From: Actinobacteria bacterium OV450
GTDB taxonomy: Bacteria > Actinomycetota > Actinomycetes > Streptomycetales > Streptomycetaceae
Assembly: GCA_001298555.1 (NCBI GenBank)
Contig: LJCW01000109.1
Location: 48,501-112,500, forward strand
Direction of reading: 5' to 3'
Length of the DNA stretch: 64,000 bases
Part shown: positions 1-8,280 of the stretch, in pieces
How positions within the stretch are numbered: position 1 is the first letter of the stretch
Layout: each line of letters opens with the position of its first letter
Translations under genes and position numbers: made by a program
Notes under the pieces: generated by a model
Seen by the model: the letters and a program-made list of their open reading frames with translations, nothing else
The model's database searches: none
Told to the model about the DNA's origin: nothing

Positions 1-290
1 GCGGCCGTCGAAACGGGAGAGCCACCGCGGCGTGCGCGTTCGTCGAACGGGTCGACGCCCCGGGGCGACCCGCCGTGCCCACGGCCCGGCGGGGCGCCCC
101 GGAACGGTCGGACGAAAACACGTTGTCCGACCGGGGGCGGCAGGGGCGAGCGGCCGTACCTCCGCGTCCTCGCGCCGAGAGACGGGAGCCGCTGACACGA
201 TGCGCCGACGCGCGGGTGGGGCGGGGTGCCAGCGCCGGAGCCGTGGTCGCTGTGCGGGCCGGCGGGTAACTGTCGCCCGTCGGACGTGGA
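1..290. other. No supportable gene; one inverted repeat inside
   Basis: No reading frame here has a ribosome binding site together with recognisable protein content. The only structure seen is a perfect 9-bp inverted repeat at 105-113 and 125-133 (CGGTCGGAC / GTCCGACCG) around an 11-nt loop, which could be an operator or a weak terminator. Confidence 0.4.
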
Positions 291-607
291 TCATCTGCGG
301 CAGGCGGTCAACAGGGCGAACGAAAAGTACTCGCCGCGGTCCTTCATCAGCATGTCGATCACCGGCTGATTGGCCCTCTGCCGTCCGGCCCCTGCTCGGC
401 GCAGGCACGTGCCCATAGCAGCCAGTCCCGCCAGGCGTCCTTCTGGAGCCGCGCGGACTTGACGTCCACCAGCTCGGTGACCCCCCACTGGAAGCGCCAC
501 CACTCGGGCGTGTGCCAGGCGATGGCCTCCCACCCGACCACCTGCTTGATGTGGGCGGGGATCGCCCCGAGGTCGCGGATCTCCGGCCAGGCGGCCAGGC
601 CGAAAGG
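291..607 (-). pseudogene. C-terminal remnant of a SAM-dependent methyltransferase
   Basis: Minus-strand translation gives a methyltransferase-like C-terminal region, with segments such as IPAHIKQVVGWEAIAWHTPE, WWRFQWGVTELVDV and WRDWLLWARACAEQGPDG. It then breaks: the frame ends with a stop at 359, and the end of the protein (IDMLMKDRGEYFSFALLTAC) continues in the next frame to 291. The 'W.aiaWHTP.WWr..W....LVdV' pattern is what I recall from the C-terminal part of class I methyltransferases. The N-terminal SAM-binding domain is absent because an AraC gene lies immediately upstream on the other strand. It is therefore a truncated and frameshifted remnant. The exact subfamily is uncertain. Confidence 0.5.
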
Positions 608-809
608 CGCCGTCGTCGATGCCTCGCGACCGACTCGTCCGACGGTCCGCGGTCGCGGATGATGGACGGATGAGATGGGCGACCCGGGGCATATGAGACA
701 GCGCGGGGCGGGGCCTGTGAAGGCATCGCGGCGGTGCGCGACGGTCGCATGCACGGCGGCGGCCACCCGTCCCTTGGGGTCGACGATCCGGGCAGGAGGG
801 CGAGTGAGC

Positions 810-1730
810 ATGGAGCAGGCGCGGTTTCGCAGCAACAACTTGGCGGAGACGGAAGCGTTCCTGTCGTCCTCGTACACGCCCATGACGATCGGCGGCGTCC
901 CCGAACGCACTGGTGCCCGCATCGAGCGGCGTACCGTCGACGAGCTCACGGTGGATCGTCTCGCCTTCGACTTCACGATGTCGTACGACGCGCAGCCACT
1001 GGAGAAGATCTGTCTGATCACGGTCGACCGCGGAGTGCTCACCAGCGGCGAGGAGACCTGTGGTCCCGGGGAGACCTTCCTCGTCGCCCTGCCGGACGGC
1101 CCCTACGTGGGGGAGGTCCGTGGCGCCCGCTACACGATCGCGATGTTCGACACCAGCCTGCTGGAGGAGCTCGGCCAGGGGCCGGAAGCCGTCCGGCTCA
1201 CGGGACAGGTACCACTCGGCCCGGCCGCCAACAGGCTACTGGGCCGCACGGTCGCCCACATGCGCGACACGCTGCTCGTGCCCGGTTTCGCCGATCAGCC
1301 CCTCCTGACGGGCGCCGCGGCCCGGCTCATGGCCGCCACCACCCTCAGCTGCCTGCCGCACACCGGCGGCGGTGCCGAGGCCGGCCGGACCGATGGGCGC
1401 GACGGCACCAGCGACACGCTGCGCCGTGCCGTCTCGTTCATCGAGGACAATGCGCACCGCGACATCGGCCTCGCCGAGATCGCGGCCTCCGTCCCCGTCA
1501 CGCCGCGCGCCGTCCAGTACGCGTTCTCCCGGCATGCGCAGACCACACCGCTGGGGTATCTGCGCCGGGTGCGCCTCGCCCGCGCCCATGAAGACTTGAA
1601 GGCCGCGTCGCCGTCGCACACGACGGTCACCGCCGTAGCCCTGCGATGGGGCTTCGCCCACCCGGGACGCTTCGCCGTGGCCTATCGGGAGGCATACGAC
1701 CTCACCCCCGGCTCGACGCTGCGCGGCTGA
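810..1730 (+). CDS. AraC family transcriptional regulator
   Basis: A 306-residue protein. The N-terminal part (about 1-190, beginning MEQARFRSNNLAETEAFL) resembles the AraC-type ligand-binding domain found in many actinobacterial regulators. The C-terminal 100 residues form a two-helix-turn-helix AraC DNA-binding domain, with the first HTH in LAEIAASVPVTPRAVQYAF and the second near TAVALRWGFAHPGRFAVAYR. I chose the ATG at 810 because AGGAGGG at 794-800 lies nine bases upstream; an in-frame GTG at 804 is too close to it. It probably acts in the cytoplasm as a one-component regulator. Neither neighbour is an obvious target, so the ligand and regulon cannot be read from context. Confidence 0.88.
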   Translation: MEQARFRSNNLAETEAFLSSSYTPMTIGGVPERTGARIERRTVDELTVDRLAFDFTMSYDAQPLEKICLITVDRGVLTSGEETCGPGETFLVALPDGPYVGEVRGARYTIAMFDTSLLEELGQGPEAVRLTGQVPLGPAANRLLGRTVAHMRDTLLVPGFADQPLLTGAAARLMAATTLSCLPHTGGGAEAGRTDGRDGTSDTLRRAVSFIEDNAHRDIGLAEIAASVPVTPRAVQYAFSRHAQTTPLGYLRRVRLARAHEDLKAASPSHTTVTAVALRWGFAHPGRFAVAYREAYDLTPGSTLRG

Positions 1731-2124
1731 CCGAGGAGCGGCCGGGAGAGCCAGGTCACGGTCACGGGCCTTCGTCGGCGGTGAGCGGCGGTGTCGGGCG
1801 CCCCGACCGGTCCCACTCCCACACCACCGCGGACGGGGAACTCGACAGCTTGCCCGATCCGACGGCCTGGCCAACCCTGCCGGAGGCCACGGTGCCCCAT
1901 CTGAGCGAGGGGCAGTCCGGCAAACGAAGCGCGGGAGCGTCGCGCTGTCCGGTCCGAACCCGCCATTGCCGCCCCGCGCCCTTGGCGGGCACGGCGGCGC
2001 AGCCGGTTCGGCGCCTCCCGGAGTCGCTGCGGAGACTTCGCTGTGCAGGCTGACGGGCGACGTGTGAGACGCCAAGGTCGAAGGGGGGATGACGGTCGCG
2101 CAGCATCGGTGTCAGGAGTCGGGC
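1731..2124. other. Intergenic stretch, nothing recognised
   Basis: About 390 bases between the AraC regulator and the STAS protein. Long open frames exist on both strands but lack ribosome binding sites and recognisable protein motifs, and are probably a by-product of high GC. The promoter of the downstream STAS gene presumably lies here. Confidence 0.4.
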
Positions 2125-2928
2125 ATGATCACGGGGTTGCACGTCAGCCACCCGAGGGCGCCCACGGGCACGCGCGTGCTGGCCTTGAAGGGCGAAGCGG
2201 ACATCGACGGCGCGCCGCTGCTCGCCCGCGCTCTCAAGGAGGCGCTGGACGGCGCCGAGGCGCCCATGACGCTGGTGGTCGACTGCTCGGGCCTCCGGTT
2301 CTGCGACTGCGCCGGACTCAACGAGTTCCTGCGGGCCCGTCGTTCCGCCGCCACAGCGGGCATCGCCGTCCGACTCGCCGCCCCCGGGCCCCAGTTCACC
2401 CGCCTGCTGGACCTCACCGGCACCTACGGCCTCTTCGACGTCCAGCCCGCCCTCGACCCGACCCGAACAGGGATGTGCATTCAGGCATCGGCCCTGGCCG
2501 CGCAGGTCGAACTGCAGGCCAGCAGCGGGCAGTGGGAGCTCTCCCGCGATGAGATCGCCCTGGCGCACTCCACCTCCGCACACCTGGCCGAGGCCGTCGG
2601 CCCTGCCACCGTGCAGGAAGCACTCCCGGGCATCGAACGCCTGGAACGCCTGCGCGAAGCCCTCGCCGCCCTGGCCATCGGCATCGCCCACACCCACGGC
2701 CAGCTGGCCTGGTTCCTCGCCCGGACCGCCACGGTCCTGGCACCCGTCCTGCAGTGGCGGGCCCTGACCGCCGACGGCGAACGGGCCCTCGGTACCGTCG
2801 TCCCCTCCGCCGCCGAGTTCACCGACGCCGAGGACGCGGTCCGCCTCGTCCACACCCTCCTCGCCCGCACCACCTCACACGGGCCCGGCACGAAACCCGT
2901 CTCCGTCCAACCGGACACCGTCGGCTGA
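2125..2928 (+). CDS. STAS-domain protein (anti-anti-sigma-like) with extended C-terminus
   Basis: A 267-residue protein. Residues 1-110 are a STAS domain, with the core strand-helix VVDCSGLRFCDCAGLNEFL. The usual phosphorylatable Ser of SpoIIAA/RsbV (D-S-S-G) is replaced by Cys-Ala (DCAGL), so classical phospho-switching is doubtful. The region 120-267 is mostly helical, with a hydrophobic stretch in the middle. It resembles helical C-terminal parts of other streptomycete STAS proteins but has no function I can name. I preferred the ATG at 2125, preceded by AGGAG at 2114-2118, over the ATG at 2089, which directly follows GGGGGG. No sigma factor or anti-sigma partner is adjacent; a NADH dehydrogenase follows after 120 bases. 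Confidence 0.8.
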   Translation: MITGLHVSHPRAPTGTRVLALKGEADIDGAPLLARALKEALDGAEAPMTLVVDCSGLRFCDCAGLNEFLRARRSAATAGIAVRLAAPGPQFTRLLDLTGTYGLFDVQPALDPTRTGMCIQASALAAQVELQASSGQWELSRDEIALAHSTSAHLAEAVGPATVQEALPGIERLERLREALAALAIGIAHTHGQLAWFLARTATVLAPVLQWRALTADGERALGTVVPSAAEFTDAEDAVRLVHTLLARTTSHGPGTKPVSVQPDTVG

Positions 2929-3048
2929 GGCCGATCCTGAAACGCGCAGCCGATGCTCTGGAGGATCCCGAGCGCTTTCCGGGTGCATGAAGCCGCGTTC
3001 CGGGGAAGGCGCTCTGTTGATTCGTACACCTGAGGAGGGACGGACACC

Positions 3049-4413
3049 ATGGCGCGACCGAGGATCGTGGTCGTCGGAGCGGGCTTCGCCGGCGTCGCCT
3101 GTGTACGCCGCCTGGAGCGGACGCTGCCAGTCGGGGAGGCGGAGATCCTGCTGGTGACTCCGTTCTCCTACCAGCTCTACCTGCCCCTGCTGCCGCAGGT
3201 GGCCTCCGGGGTGCTCACCCCCCAGTCAGTGGCGGTGTCACTGCGCCGCAGCCGGCGCCACCTGACCCGGATCGTGCCCGGCGGGGCCGTGGGCGTGGAC
3301 ACCCGCGCCAAGGTCTGCGTCATTCGCAAGATCACCGGGGAGTTGGTGGACCAGCCGTACGACTACCTGGTGCTCGCCCCGGGGAGCGTGACCCGCACGT
3401 TCGACATCCCCGGCCTGGCGGAGCACGGCCGCGGCATGAAGACGCTGGCGGAGGCGGCCTACCTGCGTGACCACGTGATCGCCCAGCTCGACCTGGCCGA
3501 CGCCGCCGCACCGGGCTCGCCGGAGCGGGCCTCCCGGCTCGGCTTCGTCGTGGTGGGCGGCGGCTACGCGGGCACCGAGACGGCCGCCTCCCTGGAGCGG
3601 CTCACCGCGAACGCCGTCGGCCGCTACCCCCGGCTGGACCGGCGCGAGATCAGCTGGCACCTCGTCGACGTGGCTCCCAAACTGATGCCCGAGCTCGGCG
3701 ACCGCCTCGGCCGAGCCGCACTCGAGGTGCTGCGCCGCCGCGGCATCGAGGTCTCGCTCGGTGTCTCCGTCGCCAAGGCCGGTCCCGAGGAAGTCACCCT
3801 CACCGACGGGCGCGTGCTGCCTTGCCGCACCCTCATCTGGACGGCCGGCGTCGCAGCGAGCCCCCTCATCGCCACGCTGGGCGCCGAGACAGCGAAGAGC
3901 GGCCGGCTCGTCGTCGCTCCGGACCTCCGCATACCGGGGGCAGCCGGCGCGTTCGCCCTCGGGGACGCAGCCGCCGTGCCCGACCTCGCCGCCGGCGGGG
4001 ACGGTGCGGTGTGTCCCCCCACCGCTCAGCACGCCGCGCGCCAGGGCCGGGTCGCCGCCGACAACGTCGTCGCCACGCTGCGGGGCACACCGCTGCGTCC
4101 GTACGTCCACAAGGACCTCGGGCTGGTGGTCGACCTCGGCGGCCGCGACGGCGTCTCCCGACCGCTCGGCATCGACCTGCGCGGGACACCCGCCCAGGCC
4201 GTGGCCCGCGGCTACCACTGGGCGGCGCTGCGCACCGGCGCCGCGAAGACCCGGGTGATGACGAACTGGCTCCTGAACGCCGTGGCCGGGGACGACTTCG
4301 TCCGGACCGGCTTCCAGACGTACAAGCCGGGGACGCTGCGCGACTTCGAGTACACCGACCAGTACCTCACCCCGGACGAGATCCGGGCCCGCACCGCGAC
4401 CGACGGGCGCTGA
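3049..4413 (+). CDS. ndh: Type II NADH dehydrogenase (NAD(P)/FAD-dependent oxidoreductase)
   Basis: A 454-residue flavoprotein of the NDH-2 family. In this family electrons pass from NADH through FAD to quinone at the membrane surface without proton pumping. The FAD-binding GxGxxG is at residues 5-13 (IVVVGAGFAG). The NADH-binding Rossmann motif is VVVGGGYAGTE in the middle, and a second FAD contact is seen in GAFALGDAA. Length fits the family (about 400-470). The C-terminal region is amphipathic, as expected for a peripheral membrane protein. GAGGAGGG about ten bases before the ATG fixes the start. It appears monocistronic. A sulfide:quinone reductase-like role is possible but less likely, since no conserved redox Cys pair is visible. 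Confidence 0.87.
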   Translation: MARPRIVVVGAGFAGVACVRRLERTLPVGEAEILLVTPFSYQLYLPLLPQVASGVLTPQSVAVSLRRSRRHLTRIVPGGAVGVDTRAKVCVIRKITGELVDQPYDYLVLAPGSVTRTFDIPGLAEHGRGMKTLAEAAYLRDHVIAQLDLADAAAPGSPERASRLGFVVVGGGYAGTETAASLERLTANAVGRYPRLDRREISWHLVDVAPKLMPELGDRLGRAALEVLRRRGIEVSLGVSVAKAGPEEVTLTDGRVLPCRTLIWTAGVAASPLIATLGAETAKSGRLVVAPDLRIPGAAGAFALGDAAAVPDLAAGGDGAVCPPTAQHAARQGRVAADNVVATLRGTPLRPYVHKDLGLVVDLGGRDGVSRPLGIDLRGTPAQAVARGYHWAALRTGAAKTRVMTNWLLNAVAGDDFVRTGFQTYKPGTLRDFEYTDQYLTPDEIRARTATDGR

Positions 4414-4458
4414 CAGCTCCGGGCAGGCGCCTGCGTGACGTCCTGGAGCGGTGTCCAT

Positions 4459-4490
4459 GCGTCCACGCGTCAGCGCGTCCACGCATCAGC
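4459..4490. repeat. Two-copy 16-bp tandem repeat
   Basis: GCGTCCACGCGTCAGC at 4459-4474 is followed directly by GCGTCCACGCATCAGC at 4475-4490, with one mismatch. It lies just after the NADH dehydrogenase stop codon. No function is evident. Confidence 0.7.
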
Positions 4491-4629
4491 GCGGGACAAT
4501 GCCGTTATCCGCGCTCAAGAGGGGCCGCCTCCGCACCGCGCCCACTTGATCAGCCGGCTTCGACGTAGGGGCCGGGGGGTGGGGTAGGCGCCGGAAGCCC
4601 AGCGGGAAAGGGGCGAGGAGGTGAGCCGC

Positions 4630-4896
4630 ATGGCCCGTTCTGCGGAGGCCGGCAATATGCCGTTCGGGCTGGTCAGCCCGCCCGTGCGCCTCTCTACGTC
4701 CACCAGCAGCCACTCGATCCGCTTCCATCAGCTGCAGCGCCGAGAGGGCGCCGCGCCGTTCGCGATGCGCCAGCCCGAGTACCTGGTCGACCGGGCCCCC
4801 GCGGCTGACATTGCGGGCCGCTCCCAGATGACCCGCGTCGGCCTGCTCAAGCCCCCGGCCTCCATAGGACCCGAAAGAGGGGGGAGGAACAGGTGA
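4630..4896 (+). CDS. Ku-like mini-protein (truncated bacterial Ku)
   Basis: An 88-residue product. Its first 45 residues match the start of bacterial Ku, the DNA-end-binding protein of non-homologous end joining: FGLVSPPVRLSTSTSSHSIR followed by FHQLQRREG corresponds to the 'ISFGLV..PVkLy.at..h.i.FhQ' strand pair of Ku. Ku is normally 260-340 residues, so the beta-barrel core and the dimerising bridge are missing, and the last 45 residues are unrelated. GGAGG at 4617-4621 precedes the ATG by eight bases. The stop overlaps the start of the downstream ligase (GTGA at 4893-4896), which implies translational coupling. It may be a decayed ku gene kept as a leader ORF, or a small functional peptide; the sequence cannot decide. 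Confidence 0.6.
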   Translation: MARSAEAGNMPFGLVSPPVRLSTSTSSHSIRFHQLQRREGAAPFAMRQPEYLVDRAPAADIAGRSQMTRVGLLKPPASIGPERGGRNR

Positions 4897-5900
4897 CGTT
4901 GCAGCCGCCGGTCGAGCCGATGCTCGCGCAGGCCGTGGAGTCGGTCCCCGGCACCGCATCGATCGGCGAACTCGCCTACGAGCAGAAATTCGACGGCTAC
5001 CGCGCCCTGCTCTTCAATTCCACCCGGGCGGGAGGCGGGCCGGTGGTCCAGACCCGGCGGGGCCTACAGATTCAGGACCGGTTTCCCGACCTCGTCTCCG
5101 CCGCCGCGCAGCTCCCGGACGGCCTGGTCCTCGACGGGGAGCTCGTCGTCTGGGACACCAAGACCCGGCGGCTCTCCTTCGAGGGACTCCAACGACGCAC
5201 AGCCGCCCGCGGCCGCACCACGCGGCAGGGACTCGCCCAGTCCCTGCCGGCATTCTTCGTCGCCTTCGACATCCTGCAGCAGGACGGGATCGAGCTACTG
5301 CGTCACCCCTACCGGCAGCGCCGCCTGCGGCTCGAAGCCCTCTTCACCGACCACGAGCTGTCCAGCCCATGGACGCTCTGCCCCATGACCACCGACCTGA
5401 TCAAGGCCGAGCAGTGGCTGGAGACCTGGACCGAGCTCTCAGGCATCGAAGGCATCGTGGTCAAAGCCCTGAACCAGCCCTATCACCCAGGGCACAGAGG
5501 CTGGTACAAACTCCGCCGTCGCGACACCACCGAAGCGATCATCGGGGCGATCACGGGCACACTCATCCGCCCCCAGCTCCTCCTCCTCGGCCGCCGAGAC
5601 CCGCAGGGCCACCTCCGGCCCATCGGCCGCACCGGCCCCCTGCGGGCCGAAGCCAGCCGCCTGGTCGGCGGCAACCTCACCGAAGCCACTCCGGAACACC
5701 CCTGGACGGGCATGCGATTCGTCTCGGCCTGGGGAAGCCGGGACGCCTTGAAGGTGACCCTGGTCGCCCCGGAACTGGTCGCCGAGATCAGTGCCGACAC
5801 CGCCGTCAACCAAGGAGGCGTCTACCGCCATCCGGTCCGCTTCAAGCGACTGCGCCTGGACGTGACGGCCGCTGAAGTCCCCTTGTACACGGACGCGTAA
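4893..5900 (+). CDS. ATP-dependent DNA ligase (LigD ligase-domain / LigC type)
   Basis: A 335-residue ligase. Motif I is EQKFDGYR, with the adenylated Lys at about residue 32. Motif III is LDGELVVW, motif IV is EGIVVK and motif V is WYKLRRR, followed by an OB-fold region to residue 330. It seals nicks through an enzyme-AMP intermediate. The length corresponds to the stand-alone ligase domain found in actinobacterial LigC, or in LigD without its polymerase and phosphoesterase domains. The GTG start overlaps the stop codon of the Ku-like gene, supporting an ancestral ku-lig end-joining operon. No polymerase domain gene is nearby. A role in back-up repair is inferred from family and context. Confidence 0.88.
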   Translation: MTLQPPVEPMLAQAVESVPGTASIGELAYEQKFDGYRALLFNSTRAGGGPVVQTRRGLQIQDRFPDLVSAAAQLPDGLVLDGELVVWDTKTRRLSFEGLQRRTAARGRTTRQGLAQSLPAFFVAFDILQQDGIELLRHPYRQRRLRLEALFTDHELSSPWTLCPMTTDLIKAEQWLETWTELSGIEGIVVKALNQPYHPGHRGWYKLRRRDTTEAIIGAITGTLIRPQLLLLGRRDPQGHLRPIGRTGPLRAEASRLVGGNLTEATPEHPWTGMRFVSAWGSRDALKVTLVAPELVAEISADTAVNQGGVYRHPVRFKRLRLDVTAAEVPLYTDA

Positions 5901-6138
5901 TGCGCTTGGGGCCTTGACCCTGTCTCCGCCGCGGGGATGGACCACGGAGCATTCGAGCATTCCTGCGGGAGCATTCCTGCCGGGGCCGATGAAACGGCCA
6001 CATGCCAGGGGCATGCGTAGCTGCCGGACGGGTAGCCGGTTCCTCGGAGGTCGATAAGACCGGCTGACCGGCGCCGTCCGCAACGCCCGGACGGCATGCA
6101 CTATCCGGAGCCGGCGAGGCACAAGAGAGGCGGACCCC

Positions 6139-6441
6139 GTGTTCTCATTCCAATTCCTGGCCGCCGGCACCGCGGGTGCCGGCCTCCTGGCCGTCGGCAT
6201 CGTGGTGGCCGTGGTACTGATCGCGGCAGTCTGGTGGGGCATCAGGCGCCGCGCGGATCGAACCGGCCCCGCGGCCGCGTCCCGCACCGTCGCCCGCCCC
6301 CACCACGTCGAGGAGCACCGCGAGCCGGAGCCGGACGCCTTCCCGGATGGCGCTGGAAGGCTGTCCCCGCATGAGATGAAGGGCTACGGCAACCTCGGTT
6401 CCCGGCCCGCCGCGCCCCCTCGCGATGAGACGCAGGAGTGA
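6139..6441 (+). CDS. DUF6479 family small membrane protein
   Basis: A 100-residue protein with one N-terminal transmembrane helix (about 8-34, ending WWGIRRR) followed by a basic then acidic soluble tail that contains HVEEHREPEPD and LSPHEMKGYGNLGS. This layout and the 'L.phe..GYGN.gs' end are those I recall for the DUF6479 proteins of streptomycetes, whose function is unknown. The start is a GTG at 6139 preceded by AGAGAGG. The positive-inside rule predicts that the tail faces the cytoplasm. Confidence 0.75.
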   Translation: MFSFQFLAAGTAGAGLLAVGIVVAVVLIAAVWWGIRRRADRTGPAAASRTVARPHHVEEHREPEPDAFPDGAGRLSPHEMKGYGNLGSRPAAPPRDETQE

Positions 6442-6859
6442 GCAGGCGCCCCTGCGACGAGAACGCGACCGGCTGCGCGTGGAATCGGCATCGGCCCGCC
6501 TGCGCGAGGACCTGCTGGGCCTGCGGGTCGCGCTCCGGCGGCCGAAGTCGAACAGTAGGAACAAGCCGCCGCGCGTACGGCCACTTCCCCGTGCCATGAG
6601 CGCCCGCCCGCCCGGCGGATTGCTGGCCCGGGTTCCGAAGGTCATCCGGCATGGCGAGGGCCACGTACCACCAGCTCTCGGCCGCAGCGGAACGGGGCAT
6701 CGTCGACGTGGCGCCCGGCGGGCGCACTCGCTGCCATCCAGAGCACACCGCAACGCCCCCCTGACGGAGGAGCCGCCTCGCGGGGCGCGGGTGAGGCCAT
6801 CGGAACTCGGCTGACCGACTCGGGCTCAGCAGGGGGATGGAGCGGGCCACAGCGATCCT
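6442..6859. other. Intergenic stretch, nothing convincing
   Basis: About 420 bases. A plus-strand frame from 6425 encodes a short Arg/Leu-rich helical segment (RERDRLRVESASARLREDLL), and a 37-codon frame begins at 6651. Neither has a good ribosome binding site, and I could not assign either to a family. Confidence 0.35.
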
Positions 6860-7441
6860 TCAGGGCGCGGCGTGCGCTCCGACGGCCTGTCGGTAGGCCA
6901 CGTGCCCGCCCAGCGCGCCGCTGACGGCTAGGGCAGCCATCCCACCCAGGGCCCACACGCGGCCCCTCGCCGAGCGGCCGCGGAGCCGCGCAGCCAGTGA
7001 GGCGGTGTAGCAGGCCACGGCAGCCACGTTGGAGGCCGCGTGGACCAGGCCGACCCGGGCCTGCTCGGGCGGCAGGTCCGCCCAGTCCGCCCAGCCGGCG
7101 ACCGCGGCCGGGGCGACGCCCGCCAGTCCGACGGCGGTCAGGACGCTCGTCGCGTGGTGTGCCCCGGGCACGAAGTCGAGTACGGAGGCCGACAGCCAGC
7201 AGCCGATGGGCACCTGCACGAGCACAGGGTGCACGGGGTGGCCCAGCGGCCTGCCGCGCAGTAGATCGCGCGCGGCGCCCAGGGGGAGTGAGCGGATTCC
7301 CCGCTGGAGCACCCGGATGACCGGATCGGCGACCGTTGTCCGTTCGAGCTGGTCCAGAGTCTTCAGCCAGCATGCAGAGGCAGTGTCGAGGGCCGCGATC
7401 GGCCTGGCCGTGGGCGACGTGTCATGGATCGGTGAGTTCAT
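6860..7441 (-). CDS. DUF2231 family membrane protein
   Basis: A 193-residue protein. A soluble N-terminal segment (1-70) ends in GRPLGHPVHPVLVQVPIG, the conserved 'GHPlHP.l...P.g' signature of DUF2231 (predicted membrane protein, COG4244). About four transmembrane helices follow (roughly 75-95, 105-125, 135-155, 165-185). Related proteins are sometimes fused to or encoded near redox and cytochrome-like modules, but the function is unknown. It is read on the opposite strand to both upstream genes and stands alone. Confidence 0.8.
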   Translation of the reverse strand: MNSPIHDTSPTARPIAALDTASACWLKTLDQLERTTVADPVIRVLQRGIRSLPLGAARDLLRGRPLGHPVHPVLVQVPIGCWLSASVLDFVPGAHHATSVLTAVGLAGVAPAAVAGWADWADLPPEQARVGLVHAASNVAAVACYTASLAARLRGRSARGRVWALGGMAALAVSGALGGHVAYRQAVGAHAAP

Positions 7442-7575
7442 ACACGACGCCTACCCGCTCCCTCGACGCCATCCCACCCTGGCCACGACTGCACCCGAAC
7501 GACAGGCCCGCCGAATGGGGGAGCCACGGTCTCAGCCCGCCGCTGACGCTGGGGCCGGCGCGACCGCCCGCCTTC

Positions 7576-7970
7576 TCAGTTCTGAACGCGTCGGTCGTAG
7601 TCCGTTTGGTGTGCTCGGATTTCGTCCGCGTGTTCGACCGTCCATGCGTACAACCGGCTGAACGGCTCCCGCAGGGCTTCGCCGAGTCCCGTGAGGGAGT
7701 ACTCGACCCCGACCGGCGAGGTGGGTAGCACGCGGCGCGCGACTATCCCGTTGCGTTCCAGGCGGCGCAGAGTCTGGGCAGGACCCGCTGGGTCACGCCT
7801 TCGAGGCGTCGCTTGATTTCGTTGAACCGGCGGGGTCCACGGTGCCCAGACCCGCGACGGCGAGCGCGATCTGGAGGGCCTGCTCCAAAGGTTGGCCGGA
7901 TGACAGGCGGTGCCCCCGGAGCCGTCACCGCGACGCTGCCTGAAAACCGGGCACTCGGGGAGCAGTTCGT
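7576..7970 (-). pseudogene. Frameshifted HxlR family regulator
   Basis: The C-terminal half is clearly an HxlR winged-helix protein (LRRLERNGIVARRVLPTSPV, then GVEYSLTGLGEALREPFSRL and VEHADEIRAHQTDYDRR). The preceding RFNEIKRRLEGVTQRVL segment lies in a second frame. The region before it, including the family's N-terminal CPVF cysteine near 7950, needs a further frame change. At least two frame changes are therefore needed to read through, and no single frame gives a whole protein. HxlR proteins repress adjacent redox genes, but no such partner is visible here. Sequencing error is an alternative explanation. Confidence 0.7.
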
Positions 7971-8121
7971 GCAGCTGCCGGAGTCCGCCGGGGTTGTGTA
8001 CCTGTTCGCCCTCGATCCCGCGGCCCGTCCTGTAGGTGCGCACACGGTCGCGCGGGCGCCGGCCGCAGGCGTTTGCTCAAAGCCTGGCGGCGGCCGGCCC
8101 GAGGTCGGTAGTTTCGCCGCC

Positions 8122-8274
8122 GTGACCATTCCTCTTCTCGACCGGCGCCCGTCGTCACCCGGGCCCTCGTCCAAGCCGCCGCCGGGGCGTCCGTCCACCG
8201 GCCCTCCCACGCGGCCGGACAAGAACCCGCCGTTCCCGCCGAACCATCCCCAGCAGCCCCAGCCGGGGAACTGA
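8122..8274 (+). CDS. Small proline-rich protein, unknown
   Basis: A 50-codon frame from a GTG at 8122. The product is extremely rich in Pro, with Gly, Arg and Asn (for example RPSTGPPTRPDKNPPFPPNH and ending QPQPGN). It has no signal peptide and no cysteine. The stop lies six bases before the ATG of the APH-fold gene, so the two could be co-transcribed. The ribosome binding site is weak (GAGG some 20 bases upstream), so its status is uncertain. I do not recognise a family with confidence. Confidence 0.35.
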   Translation: MTIPLLDRRPSSPGPSSKPPPGRPSTGPPTRPDKNPPFPPNHPQQPQPGN

Positions 8275-8280
8275 CCGGGC

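Noticed and set aside
7813..8274. 153-codon plus-strand frame covering the HxlR remnant
   Set aside because: The first two thirds are antisense to the HxlR homology. Only the last 50 codons from 8122 have distinct composition.
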